From: Clostridium rhizosphaerae
GTDB lineage: Bacteria > Bacillota > Clostridia > Clostridiales > Clostridiaceae
Direction of reading: 5' to 3'
Assembly: GCF_016765585.1 (NCBI RefSeq)
Contig: NZ_JAESWC010000004.1
Span: forward strand, 347,407 to 411,406
Length of the DNA: 64,000 nucleotides
Made by a program: the position numbers and the translations under genes. Below are positions 1 through 8,494 of the stretch, piece after piece. The notes under the pieces were generated by a model. That model was not told the DNA's origin. It did not search any database and was given only the letters and a program-made list of their open reading frames with translations. Within the stretch, counting starts at the first letter, position 1. Every line of letters starts with the position of its first letter.

Positions 1-844
<844 letters not shown>

Positions 845-866
845 CCTAATGTATAAAATTATTCTA

Positions 867-2231
867 TTACTCCTCAGTCATAGCCTTTTCATTCTCAGCT
901 GTCTTCTTGTCTAATGCATTAAAGAATGGAATATATATTAAACCGCCTAGAATTATAGCTACAACTTGGAATAACGCAACTCTCCAGCCTTCAGCGCCTC
1001 CAGCAAGGAAAGCAGACATTATTACAGGTGTACCAAGTGGAACTATAGTTGTTAATCTTGGAAGTATCTTTGCAGCTGTTAACGCATATGCAACAAAGGA
1101 TGTAATTACTGGTGCAGCAAGCCATGGAATAAGCATGTATGGGTTAAGCACCATTGGTACAGCAAATATCATAGGTTCATTGATACCACATATATTAGCA
1201 AGGAATGCAAGTCTTCCTAAAGTCTTATACTGTTTGCTTCTTGCTCTTAAAGCCATGTAGATACATAGGCCCAATGTCATACCTGAACCACCAACTATAG
1301 CGTAAACGCTGAAGAAAGGTCTGTTTATGATATTTGGAAGATCATACATTGATACCCCATTGTTCATTGCAGTTAAATTAGCAGTTGTAAGTGAAGTCCA
1401 TAATGGAAAGAATATTGGCATAATTATAGCTGTAACACCGTGGATACCAAAGAACCATAAGAGGTGAGCTATAAATATTGCAAACACAAAGGACCATATG
1501 CTGTTACCTAAGAATGCTTCCATTGGAGCTTGAAGTGATGAATACACCAATGAGTGAAGTCCAGTAACATTCTTAATTGGCAATAGTGTAACTCCCTTGT
1601 TTATAAGCATGAATAGTATTATTATAACGAATCCCGGCATAAGTCCAGCGAAGGATTTTGCTATTGTTGGAGGCACTCCATCAGGCATTTTTATTGATAG
1701 TCCTTTGTCTAAAAGCTTGTTATAGATAACTGTTGAAACTATTGCAACTATGATAGCTACAAATAAGCCCTTTGCTCCTATCCACTCATATGGAATGAAA
1801 TTTGCTGATGGTACTGCTGTACCCTTAGCCAATTCTATTTTGTTTGAAGATAGGAATCCAGTTACTACATTGGCTGTATTGTTTATTGGAGTTATAGCAA
1901 GGAATGTAATCAATGCAATCATCCCTGCTACACCTTGGTCTTTTTCAAAATACTTGGCAAGATTATAAGCTATGAAAAATACCGCGTATATAGCTAGTAT
2001 ATCGTTTGTTATTGTATTTGGTATTGCTAAAAATGGTTTTAAGCCTGTCTTTACTATAAAATCTTGATATGGTTTAATTGACAACGAATTCAATAAGGAA
2101 AATATAGAACCTATAATAATAACTGGCATTAAGGACATAAATCCATCACTTACTGCCTTTAGATATTTGTTTGAAGCTATTTTATTAGCAACTGGCAGAA
2201 CCTTTTCCTGAACTGTCTCTTGAAAACTCAT
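867..2231 (-). CDS. celB: PTS cellobiose/beta-glucoside transporter subunit IIC
   Basis: A membrane permease of 454 residues in the lactose/cellobiose PTS family, of the usual length (about 450). It is highly hydrophobic with about ten membrane segments and carries the family motif GINEPMIFAVPMVLN that lines the sugar site. It translocates the sugar while IIB phosphorylates it. An ATG at 2246 is possible, but the ATG at 2231 (MSFQETVQ) has GGGAG about 8 bases upstream and is preferred. It lies between IIB and the glucosidase in one transcription unit controlled by the sigma-54 promoters upstream. The exact sugar is inferred. Confidence 0.93.
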   Translation of the reverse strand: MSFQETVQEKVLPVANKIASNKYLKAVSDGFMSLMPVIIIGSIFSLLNSLSIKPYQDFIVKTGLKPFLAIPNTITNDILAIYAVFFIAYNLAKYFEKDQGVAGMIALITFLAITPINNTANVVTGFLSSNKIELAKGTAVPSANFIPYEWIGAKGLFVAIIVAIVSTVIYNKLLDKGLSIKMPDGVPPTIAKSFAGLMPGFVIIILFMLINKGVTLLPIKNVTGLHSLVYSSLQAPMEAFLGNSIWSFVFAIFIAHLLWFFGIHGVTAIIMPIFFPLWTSLTTANLTAMNNGVSMYDLPNIINRPFFSVYAIVGGSGMTLGLCIYMALRARSKQYKTLGRLAFLANICGINEPMIFAVPMVLNPYMLIPWLAAPVITSFVAYALTAAKILPRLTTIVPLGTPVIMSAFLAGGAEGWRVALFQVVAIILGGLIYIPFFNALDKKTAENEKAMTEE

Positions 2232-2285
2232 TTTTCCATCTCCCATCCTTTTTTAAAATAAGATACTTGTAATTTTATATTTTTA

Positions 2286-2591
2286 TTATTTTGCTAAATC
2301 TAAAGCTGTCTTTAAAACTTTTTCGCCGTTCATCATTCCGTAGTCTATGCTGTTTATTACGGCAACTGCAATTCCCTTTGGTTCATATGCTTCTTTAAAT
2401 TTCTTTAGCATAAAGCTTACTTGAGGTCCTAAAAGCAATACATCTGTATCGTTTTCAAATTCCTTAAACTTGCTTTCCGCTGTAGCTCTTATTGTAACCT
2501 CACTACCAAGCTTTGCCGCTGCTGCCTGCATTTTAGTTACTAAAAGACTTGTTGACATTCCTGCTCCGCATATTAAAGTAATTTTTGTCAT
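2286..2591 (-). CDS. celA: PTS lactose/cellobiose-type subunit IIB
   Basis: A 101-residue cytoplasmic phosphocarrier. The N-terminal ITLICGAGMSTSLL loop has the active-site cysteine (Cys8) that takes phosphate from IIA and passes it to the sugar in IIC. Length and motif are standard for the cellobiose IIB family. The start follows AAGGAGG at good spacing. That ribosome binding site lies at the edge of a stem-loop repeat (2601-2685). The gene has its own sigma-54 promoter about 135 bases upstream and is 40-55 bases before the IIC gene. Confidence 0.95.
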   Translation of the reverse strand: MTKITLICGAGMSTSLLVTKMQAAAAKLGSEVTIRATAESKFKEFENDTDVLLLGPQVSFMLKKFKEAYEPKGIAVAVINSIDYGMMNGEKVLKTALDLAK

Positions 2592-2600
2592 TTTTATTTC

Positions 2601-2685
2601 CTCCTTTTTGTCGGAACACTGAGCAAATATAAATTGCTCGCTTCCGCTTGCTGATTGCTTGTTAAAGTCTATTTAGAACTTTAAA
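2601..2685 (-). repeat. degenerate copy of RBS-carrying stem-loop element
   Basis: In the leader of the IIB gene, reading the minus strand, there is a hairpin with TTAAAGT/ACTTTAA arms and an ATTTA-type loop (2661-2685), then a second small hairpin (GAGCAA/TTGCTC, 2621-2639), then a box resembling AGTGTTTCGA..AAGGAG (2601-2620) that supplies the IIB ribosome binding site. The same order of parts occurs at 31883-32118. Confidence 0.65.
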
Positions 2686-2724
2686 CTCCTTATTATTTAA
2701 GTTTTGTTATCATGTAGTTATTAA

Positions 2725-2742
2725 TAGCAACTATCGTGCCAA
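2725..2742 (-). promoter_or_regulatory. sigma-54 promoter for IIB-IIC-GH1
   Basis: The minus strand reads TTGGCACGATAGTTGCTA, matching the -24/-12 consensus TGGCAC-N5-TTGCW exactly. It faces the IIB gene. A LevR-type sigma-54 activator is encoded just upstream, as this promoter class needs. Confidence 0.92.
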
Positions 2743-2775
2743 AACCTTTTTTGCCTATAAATTACTCACAATACC

Positions 2776-2840
2776 TGATAAAATAAGACTTTTAGATTTT
2801 TTATCTTTTTGTGGGTTTAATGTGGGTTCTTATTTTATCA
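2776..2840. promoter_or_regulatory. putative upstream activator site of the LevR-type regulator
   Basis: Perfect 13-base inverted arms, TGATAAAATAAGA (2776-2788) and its complement (2828-2840), lie 35-100 bases upstream of the -24 element at 2742. GTGGGTT occurs three times nearby (2811, 2822, 2842), and again across the -24 box of the second promoter. Position and symmetry fit an enhancer for an AAA+ activator. A weak terminator after the IIA gene is the alternative, but there is no U-run. Confidence 0.55.
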
Positions 2841-2874
2841 AGTGGGTTATTTCTATTTGTCATCTGTGTTATTT

Positions 2875-3180
2875 TTATTTATTGTTAATTAGTTCATACA
2901 TATCAACAAATTCTTGAGCTAAATCTCTTATTGTCATGGCATTCATCAAGTGATCTTGTGCATGCACCATCAAAAGCGATAACTCTGTTTTGTTCCCTGC
3001 TGCCTCATTTTGTATAAGATTTGTCTGATAGTCATGAGCTTTATGCAGGAATTCTGAAGCCTCCTCCAAAAATTCCTTTGCCTTTTCAATTTCTCCAGCC
3101 TTAGCGCTGTGTATGGCCATCATAGCTCTACTTCTTGCATCTCCCCCGTTAACTATTAAGTTCATGATTATTTCTTCCAT
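2875..3180 (-). CDS. celC: PTS lactose/cellobiose-type subunit IIA
   Basis: An all-helical phosphocarrier of 101 residues. It takes phosphate from HPr on a histidine in the family motif VHAQDHLMNA (His73 from the chosen start) and hands it to IIB. Length matches the family. A GTG at 3192 gives a longer reading, but the ATG at 3180 (MEEIIMNLIV) has GGGTGG eight bases upstream and is preferred. It is the first gene after the regulator, has its own sigma-54 promoter (3247-3264), and is separated from IIB by a second sigma-54 promoter. Confidence 0.93.
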   Translation of the reverse strand: MEEIIMNLIVNGGDARSRAMMAIHSAKAGEIEKAKEFLEEASEFLHKAHDYQTNLIQNEAAGNKTELSLLMVHAQDHLMNAMTIRDLAQEFVDMYELINNK

Positions 3181-3246
3181 GTATGTTACCACCCTTCGTG
3201 TGATTAGTTTTGTAATTATGGTGCTTTTTATTCTTGTATACTAATA

Positions 3247-3264
3247 TAGCAACTTCCGTGCCAA
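3247..3264 (-). promoter_or_regulatory. sigma-54 promoter for IIA
   Basis: The minus strand reads TTGGCACGGAAGTTGCTA, again a full TGGCAC-N5-TTGCW match, about 67 bases upstream of the IIA start. It differs from the 2725 promoter in only four of the five spacer bases or fewer. Confidence 0.92.
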
Positions 3265-3296
3265 CCCACTTTTTAATAAATTAATTTCAAAAATAA

Positions 3297-3325
3297 AAAA
3301 TGCAGAAATAAATCCGCATTTTAAA
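3297..3325 (-). terminator. terminator of the LevR-type regulator gene
   Basis: An AAAATGC..GCATTTT hairpin overlaps the stop codon of the regulator gene and is followed on the minus strand by a T-run. It separates the constitutively expressed regulator from the sigma-54 operon. Confidence 0.65.
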
Positions 3326-5993
3326 CATATTTCTTATGATTAAAGAAGCTTACAATATAGCATATTTCGTCATCCGGCACAGCTATATCATATCTTTCAT
3401 TCAGAAATTCTGCTGCTTTCTTTACTACATTATATATATCCTTGTTCTCATGGATAAACTTTTCTTTATCCTCAAATTCTTCAAGCAGCTTGTTGCCTGC
3501 CTTAATCCTATCAAGCATACATCCTATGTGAAAAGTTACTCCAATTAAAATATTTGTATCCATTTTAATATCAAGTTCATTTTCTATCTCTCTGATAAAT
3601 TTTTTGATATCCTTTAATGCTTCCTTTCCATTAATGGTAGAAAGCATATTTGCCAGTGTATCTCCCATTTTAATATAAGTAGACTCTACATCTATTAAAT
3701 TTTGCATTTTTTCAGCCGCTTCGTTTTTCAATACCTCCTTAAGTCCAAATTGAGGAATTTTAGTATTTAGCTTAAAGGAGCTTACGATGCATATAATGTT
3801 ATATTCCTTCTCTATATTTCTAAGCCTTGAGTATATACTTTCCTTCCCTACAAGATTTAAAGGAATAATTTCAAGTATGCTGCTATCAAACTGAAGCTGC
3901 TTAAACAACATGTTCTTTAAGGCAATTGCACTGCCTTCTCCAGTGGTACATACAGTAACAATAGCAAGCTTTTGAATATCCTCCTCTGCCTCTTCAGTAA
4001 GTTCATTTTGAATCAGACTGAATACATTATAGGTATCCTTATAAACCTCATCTAGTGTATAGCCCATCATTGCTTTTCTCGTAGCTTCTATTACATGAAG
4101 TGTGCTTGCTAAAGACAGTGAACGTGTCTTAACTCCAAATTCCTGCTCAACTTCCTTTCCAAAAGTAGTCAGGGAGCCCATATCTACAAGAAATAAAATG
4201 TCGGAGCTTACATTAGCTTCACGAAGATATTCTCTAACCCTTGAAATAACCTGTTCAGGCTTTTCTTCAAGAGGAGCATTTATGCCTACAGCATGCTTCG
4301 CTCCTAAAAGCCTGTTTGCTGTATCAGCCATTGATGTAGCTGTGGAAACTCCATGAGCTACTACAATTATATTAACGTCCTTCCTCTGCCCTTCAATATC
4401 TCTTTCATCATACACAAAGAACATAGCTAAAAATCCAGCTTCATCAATAGGCATAGATACATCCAAAAGTCTGTCAATTATTTTAAGGCAGTCAAGAGCT
4501 GTGCTAAACTCTCTGCTGTACTGTGTTCTGATTTTGTTTAATTGAGGATTAATAATTTTTTTATTCTTTCTTATTCTATCGATGGAGTTAGCTATATGTA
4601 CTGCCATGCCATAATAAACTCTTTCACTTAACTGCCTCCCAAGACTTTCCCCACTGAACCTTATTATTTCTTCTACTACTCCGATAATCTCAGGATTAAT
4701 TATGTTTTCCAAGCTTGAAATATCAATTTTTCTATTAACACTATGAATATAGCTTTTAAAATAATCGTTTATATCTCTTTCCATTTCTTCTTCAAGTTCA
4801 TTACTGCTTATCCCCTTGCTCCTAAGCTCGTGAACCCTTAAATCTATCATTTCATATATATTTTCATTATTTTCTTCTTCATCGTAAAGCATTGTTTCTT
4901 TGGTTTCATCAAATATGCAGTATCTTTTATTTATCCCAATAAGCTTATTCCAAAGCTGACGGTGCTCTGTCTCCATATAAAGCCCCTGCTTTATATATTG
5001 TGGAAGCTCAAGACTGCTTATCTCAATTTCATCCTTGTCCTGAGACAGGAATTCGGCATACGCCTTTGCGCAAACAAGCTGTATGTCTGTCCTAAGCTGC
5101 CCGACATTGCTTTCGCAGTGATAGCTCAAAAACGCTCTCATAGAGTTAACAGATACCCTTATCTGCCTTCCGAGTCTAGAAGACTCTTCTCTGAAGAACT
5201 GACTAATAAGATTGAAGCGCTCTTCAAGGCTTCTTTCGCTTAAACTTGGAATTCTTATAATCATAGGAATTCTTCTAGTAAAGGTTTTAAGCAAAGTAGA
5301 ATCAGGATTTTCTGTTGTGGCTGAAACAATTAAAACAGAAGCGCTTCTTTCAGCCTCAGTTTCGCCAAGCCTTCTAAAAGTTCCCTTATCCATAAAATTA
5401 AAGAACATTTCCTGACCCTCAGGCAGAAGCCTGTGAACCTCATCAAGAAAAAGTATCCCTCCATTAGCCTTTTCAATCAATCCGGGTTTATCTGCATCAG
5501 CACCTGTATAAGCTCCTTTCTTAGCTCCAAAAAGCTGGCTTAAAAGAAGCTGCGGATTATTTGCGTAGTCTGCACAGTTAAAAGTTATAAACGATGATTT
5601 TTCATCCATTCTCTTCATCTCAATTGCATACCTATGTATAATCCCTGCAAACATGGATTTTCCAACACCAGTTTCACCTAGAATAAGCATATGAAGACCT
5701 TTTGGCGGGTAAAGTACAGCTGCTTTCGCCTGCTTAACAGCAGAGATCAAACTCTCGTTTGTTGAGGCTAATTTATCTAAAATTGTTTCTTCTTTTTTAT
5801 TTCCTTTTGCAGCAGTAAAAAGTACGGGCTTTCCTTTTCCTTTAACAGCTTTTCCTTCCTCGCAAAGCCTGTTTAAGTCTTTGCTTACGTTAGCTCTGTC
5901 AAGGTTTAAGGCATCAGCAATTTCTATTGCGCTTGCTCCATTCTCACCACTAAGCTCCTTTAGTTTTTCATACACCGCTTCTATTCTTTTCAT
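3321..5993 (-). CDS. LevR-type sigma-54 activator with PRD and PTS domains
   Basis: A transcriptional activator of about 890 residues. Domains in order: winged helix (about 1-60); sigma-54 AAA+ ATPase with Walker A GETGVGKS (106-113), GAYTGA in the place of GAFTGA (160-165) and Walker B ILFLDEVH (180-187); PRD1; an EIIA-Man-like domain with VVAHG; an EIIB-like stretch; PRD2 at the C-terminus. PTS phosphorylation of the PRD and EIIA histidines is known to tune such proteins to sugar supply. It should drive the two sigma-54 promoters just downstream. ATG at 5993 (MKRIEAVYEK) is chosen over an upstream GTG at 6002. Confidence 0.93.
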   Translation of the reverse strand: MKRIEAVYEKLKELSGENGASAIEIADALNLDRANVSKDLNRLCEEGKAVKGKGKPVLFTAAKGNKKEETILDKLASTNESLISAVKQAKAAVLYPPKGLHMLILGETGVGKSMFAGIIHRYAIEMKRMDEKSSFITFNCADYANNPQLLLSQLFGAKKGAYTGADADKPGLIEKANGGILFLDEVHRLLPEGQEMFFNFMDKGTFRRLGETEAERSASVLIVSATTENPDSTLLKTFTRRIPMIIRIPSLSERSLEERFNLISQFFREESSRLGRQIRVSVNSMRAFLSYHCESNVGQLRTDIQLVCAKAYAEFLSQDKDEIEISSLELPQYIKQGLYMETEHRQLWNKLIGINKRYCIFDETKETMLYDEEENNENIYEMIDLRVHELRSKGISSNELEEEMERDINDYFKSYIHSVNRKIDISSLENIINPEIIGVVEEIIRFSGESLGRQLSERVYYGMAVHIANSIDRIRKNKKIINPQLNKIRTQYSREFSTALDCLKIIDRLLDVSMPIDEAGFLAMFFVYDERDIEGQRKDVNIIVVAHGVSTATSMADTANRLLGAKHAVGINAPLEEKPEQVISRVREYLREANVSSDILFLVDMGSLTTFGKEVEQEFGVKTRSLSLASTLHVIEATRKAMMGYTLDEVYKDTYNVFSLIQNELTEEAEEDIQKLAIVTVCTTGEGSAIALKNMLFKQLQFDSSILEIIPLNLVGKESIYSRLRNIEKEYNIICIVSSFKLNTKIPQFGLKEVLKNEAAEKMQNLIDVESTYIKMGDTLANMLSTINGKEALKDIKKFIREIENELDIKMDTNILIGVTFHIGCMLDRIKAGNKLLEEFEDKEKFIHENKDIYNVVKKAAEFLNERYDIAVPDDEICYIVSFFNHKKYV

Positions 5994-6034
5994 ATAAACC
6001 ACTTCCGCTTCTTCTGAATCTACAATTATCTACT

Positions 6035-6063
6035 ATTATCCTGATACAATAGTTAACTGTCAA
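6035..6063 (-). promoter_or_regulatory. sigma-A promoter of the LevR-type gene
   Basis: On the minus strand TTGACA (6058-6063), a 17-base spacer and GATAAT (6035-6040) precede the regulator gene by about 42 bases. Confidence 0.75.
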
Positions 6064-6162
6064 TACAGAAAATAGGAAATCATGATGGTTATAAGTTATA
6101 TTCCTCATTTATCTTAAGCTCATTTATTGCTTTTCAATTGGATTTTCCTCTAAAATTAAAAT

Positions 6163-6270
6163 AAGACAGCACCAATACTTGTCAGTATCGCTGCTGTCTC
6201 AACTTTATTATTTATAAATAATTTTAATATTACATCATTTATAGATTTATTACACAATTTTAGTTGTCCA
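6163..6270 (-). repeat. WTTKIV/terminator repeat, copy 5
   Basis: After the phosphoesterase stop, the minus strand reads codons for W-T-T-K-I-V-stop (6270 down to 6250). A GACAGC..GCTGTC hairpin at 6163-6199 follows, with T-rich sequence, and is the likely terminator. It is one of five copies (others at 8388, 10810, 12083 and 13191). Differences between copies in the WTTKIV part fall almost only at third codon positions. This copy has one base missing in the 20 bases upstream that copies 2-4 share. Confidence 0.8.
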
Positions 6271-6302
6271 GTATAAAGACATAGAATGTTTTAACTAGAG
6301 AT

Positions 6303-7241
6303 TCATTTTTTCTGCTTTTGTATATACTCATTATTTCTTAAATCAAATTTTTCAATTGGTTCCGGTCCTCTTAATATTCTTCTATTTATGTGAAGATCCC
6401 CTGATGAATCGTATCTAACCCTCCATTCAATCAACATTATTTTTCCATCATCTATTTCAATACCTTGTATTCCGCTTGCCCTAACGCAGGATCCATCATT
6501 GAAGTATGGCAGTTCTTTAGCTTTGGGAAAATGTGGCCTATGAGTATGTCCACAGATTATCATAATTTTGTTCTTTTCAATCCAGCCGCTATATATACGT
6601 TCAATTTTATGAATTTTTTCAGCATTTTTTACAGGACTTGCTGGATTTATAAACCCTATTGAGTGAAGGTATCTCCAAAAATACCTTACAGTAAGCCTAT
6701 TAAAACGCCATAACTTGTCATTCATTCTATCTCCTTGATGACCATGAACAGTTAGTATCTCCTGTGCTGTATCTTTATGCTTAAACACTACTGCTTCATA
6801 GGGTGTAATACCAGGAAATAATTCAATATACTCTTCGTTATACTCATCGTAGAACCTATAATAATTCTTCTCTACAAAATTAGGATGCTTTACGCATATA
6901 TTGTGATTGCCGTACAGCATGATCATTCTATTTGAATCAAAGAACCTTTTCAATAGAGAATATACTTCATCATGTGCCAGTCTTATCTCCTTAAAGTTAG
7001 AGTTTTCCCAAAGCTCATCTCCATCTCCAACTTCTACATAAGTATATCCATTATTAAAATAAAACTCTAATGCATATAAAAAAATATTCTGGTTTTTTGC
7101 AAATTCATCAGATGGCGTACTATTTCCTCTATGACAGTCACTGAAAAATATATATTTAGAATTGTTATTAAAGTATTCAATTTTAGCATTATTATATGCT
7201 TCCGTTAATCTCTTTTCTGCTAATTTCTTTTCAAACAGCAT
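6303..7241 (-). CDS. calcineurin-like metallophosphoesterase
   Basis: A 312-residue cytoplasmic protein with the metal-binding blocks of the family in order: SDCHRG (D-x-H), GDGDELWE (G-D-x), YGNHN (GNH-type), VHGHQGD and CGHTHRP (GHTH). It resembles the LpxH/UDP-diacylglucosamine hydrolase branch, but a Gram-positive cell makes no lipid A, so the substrate is unknown. ATG at 7241 follows AAAAGGGG. It is the last gene of a unit with the LytTR and DUF3021 genes upstream (71-base gap with no terminator) and ends in the WTTKIV/terminator repeat. Confidence 0.85.
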   Translation of the reverse strand: MLFEKKLAEKRLTEAYNNAKIEYFNNNSKYIFFSDCHRGNSTPSDEFAKNQNIFLYALEFYFNNGYTYVEVGDGDELWENSNFKEIRLAHDEVYSLLKRFFDSNRMIMLYGNHNICVKHPNFVEKNYYRFYDEYNEEYIELFPGITPYEAVVFKHKDTAQEILTVHGHQGDRMNDKLWRFNRLTVRYFWRYLHSIGFINPASPVKNAEKIHKIERIYSGWIEKNKIMIICGHTHRPHFPKAKELPYFNDGSCVRASGIQGIEIDDGKIMLIEWRVRYDSSGDLHINRRILRGPEPIEKFDLRNNEYIQKQKK

Positions 7242-7311
7242 GGCACACCCCTTTTATGAGCATTTAACCAATCTTCTTATTAGTTAATCTACCCTTTTAG
7301 ATAAAAATATA

Positions 7312-7743
7312 TTACTTGGAACTATTATACTCCCTCAATTTTTCATTGAGCTGTTTTTCCTGTGCTTTACCATCTATATACATCATTGCATAGACTCCTC
7401 CCTTTACACAAATAATTACAATAAAATAAATCAAAATAAGGCTTAGATCATGAATTTTACCAGGGCTAAAGAAGAATAGCCATATTAGTATCATTATATC
7501 TGCTAGTGTAGAGCAAACAAAAAAACTAATCATTTGAGCCTTTTTCGTAAGCTCGAACTTATTTATTAGGGCATACCTAAAAAGTGTAAAAGCTGCGGCG
7601 AACAATATCATTTGAAAGAGTAACGAGTCACTAATTGTTTCTACTGAGTAGATTCTAAGGTACATTAGAACAAGGAATATTAAACCTCCAAAGGCTGTAA
7701 AAAAGTCTTTTAAAATATACCCAAGGTACTTACTTATTTTCAT
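7312..7743 (-). CDS. DUF3021-like membrane protein
   Basis: A 143-residue protein with four predicted membrane segments and a short charged C-terminal tail. Small four-helix proteins of this type are commonly paired with LytTR DNA-binding proteins and act as their membrane antagonist; the gene just upstream is such a LytTR gene (12-base gap). The start follows AAGGAGGAG. Family assignment rests on size, topology and partner rather than on a diagnostic motif. Confidence 0.7.
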   Translation of the reverse strand: MKISKYLGYILKDFFTAFGGLIFLVLMYLRIYSVETISDSLLFQMILFAAAFTLFRYALINKFELTKKAQMISFFVCSTLADIMILIWLFFFSPGKIHDLSLILIYFIVIICVKGGVYAMMYIDGKAQEKQLNEKLREYNSSK

Positions 7744-7755
7744 AATTTCTCCTCC

Positions 7756-8193
7756 TTATAATCCTAATTTATTTTTTAGTACAGGAACGTATTGTCTTGA
7801 AATTAAAACCTTCTCGCCATTTTTAAGCAATGCTTCAAATTTCCCATAAAAAACTACCTTTACAGACCCTATCTTTGCAAGGTTCACAATTGTGGATTTT
7901 GAAGCTCTAAAAAAGCCTAAGTTCTCATATTCCGCCTCAATCTCATAAAGCTTTAGCCTGGACTCATAAACCTTATCCTTACAGTAGATAAACACTTTAT
8001 TATCAACTGATTCAAAATAGAAAACATCTTTAGGATTTAAAATGTGCATTCGTAAATCTGAAACTCCAATGAGCTTTTTAGAGGGCGATTGAAAGGAATA
8101 AATGAGCTGCATTAACGAATCGTCCAGTTCATTGCTTCTTACTATTATTTCAGGCTCGCTCCCAGGCGGTATCTTTTCTATTATAACTTTCAT
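7756..8193 (-). CDS. LytTR-domain transcriptional regulator
   Basis: A 145-residue DNA-binding protein. The C-terminal LytTR domain is clear (KDVFYFESVDNKVFIYCKD, then FFRASKSTIVNLAKI and ISRQYVPVLKNKLG). No receiver domain is present, so it is a stand-alone LytTR regulator. ATG at 8193 (MKVIIEKIPP) with AGAGGTGG upstream is used rather than a longer reading to 8301. It is translated with the DUF3021 partner. CAGTTATAG-type words at 8236, 8255 and 8310 may be its own binding sites. Confidence 0.85.
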   Translation of the reverse strand: MKVIIEKIPPGSEPEIIVRSNELDDSLMQLIYSFQSPSKKLIGVSDLRMHILNPKDVFYFESVDNKVFIYCKDKVYESRLKLYEIEAEYENLGFFRASKSTIVNLAKIGSVKVVFYGKFEALLKNGEKVLISRQYVPVLKNKLGL

Positions 8194-8235
8194 CTTGACC
8201 ACCTCTTTATCTTTATATTTACAGTATATATTGGG

Positions 8236-8318
8236 AATAACTGGTCTGCAATAGCAGTTATAGTAAGCTGCAATATTGAAGCGGTAAGGTGCACAAAACA
8301 ATTATTATGCTATAACTG
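8236..8318. promoter_or_regulatory. possible LytTR operator cluster
   Basis: CAGTTATAG occurs at 8255-8263 (+) and 8310-8318 (-), with a related CCAGTTATT at 8236-8244 (-), upstream of the LytTR gene. Stand-alone LytTR regulators often autoregulate from paired short sites. The assignment is tentative. Confidence 0.35.
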
Positions 8319-8387
8319 TTGTAACATATTGAAAAATTGCTGCTGGTAGGATAATTGCCATGATACTAAAAGCTTATTGGAACAAAA

Positions 8388-8464
8388 AAACAGCAATAAT
8401 ACGTTTTAGTATTACTGCTGTTTCAATTTTATTTAGGTATTTATTAAACAATTTTAGTCGTCCA
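8388..8464 (-). repeat. WTTKIV/terminator repeat, copy 4
   Basis: W-T-T-K-I-V-stop codons run from 8464 to 8444 on the minus strand. A strong hairpin, AAACAGCAATAATAC and complement (8388-8423), follows with a T-run. The motif is 30 bases after the protease stop codon and in the same frame. The 20 bases upstream of WTTKIV are shared with copies 2 and 3. Confidence 0.85.
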
Positions 8465-8494
8465 GCAAAAACTGCATAGGATGTGTATATATTC

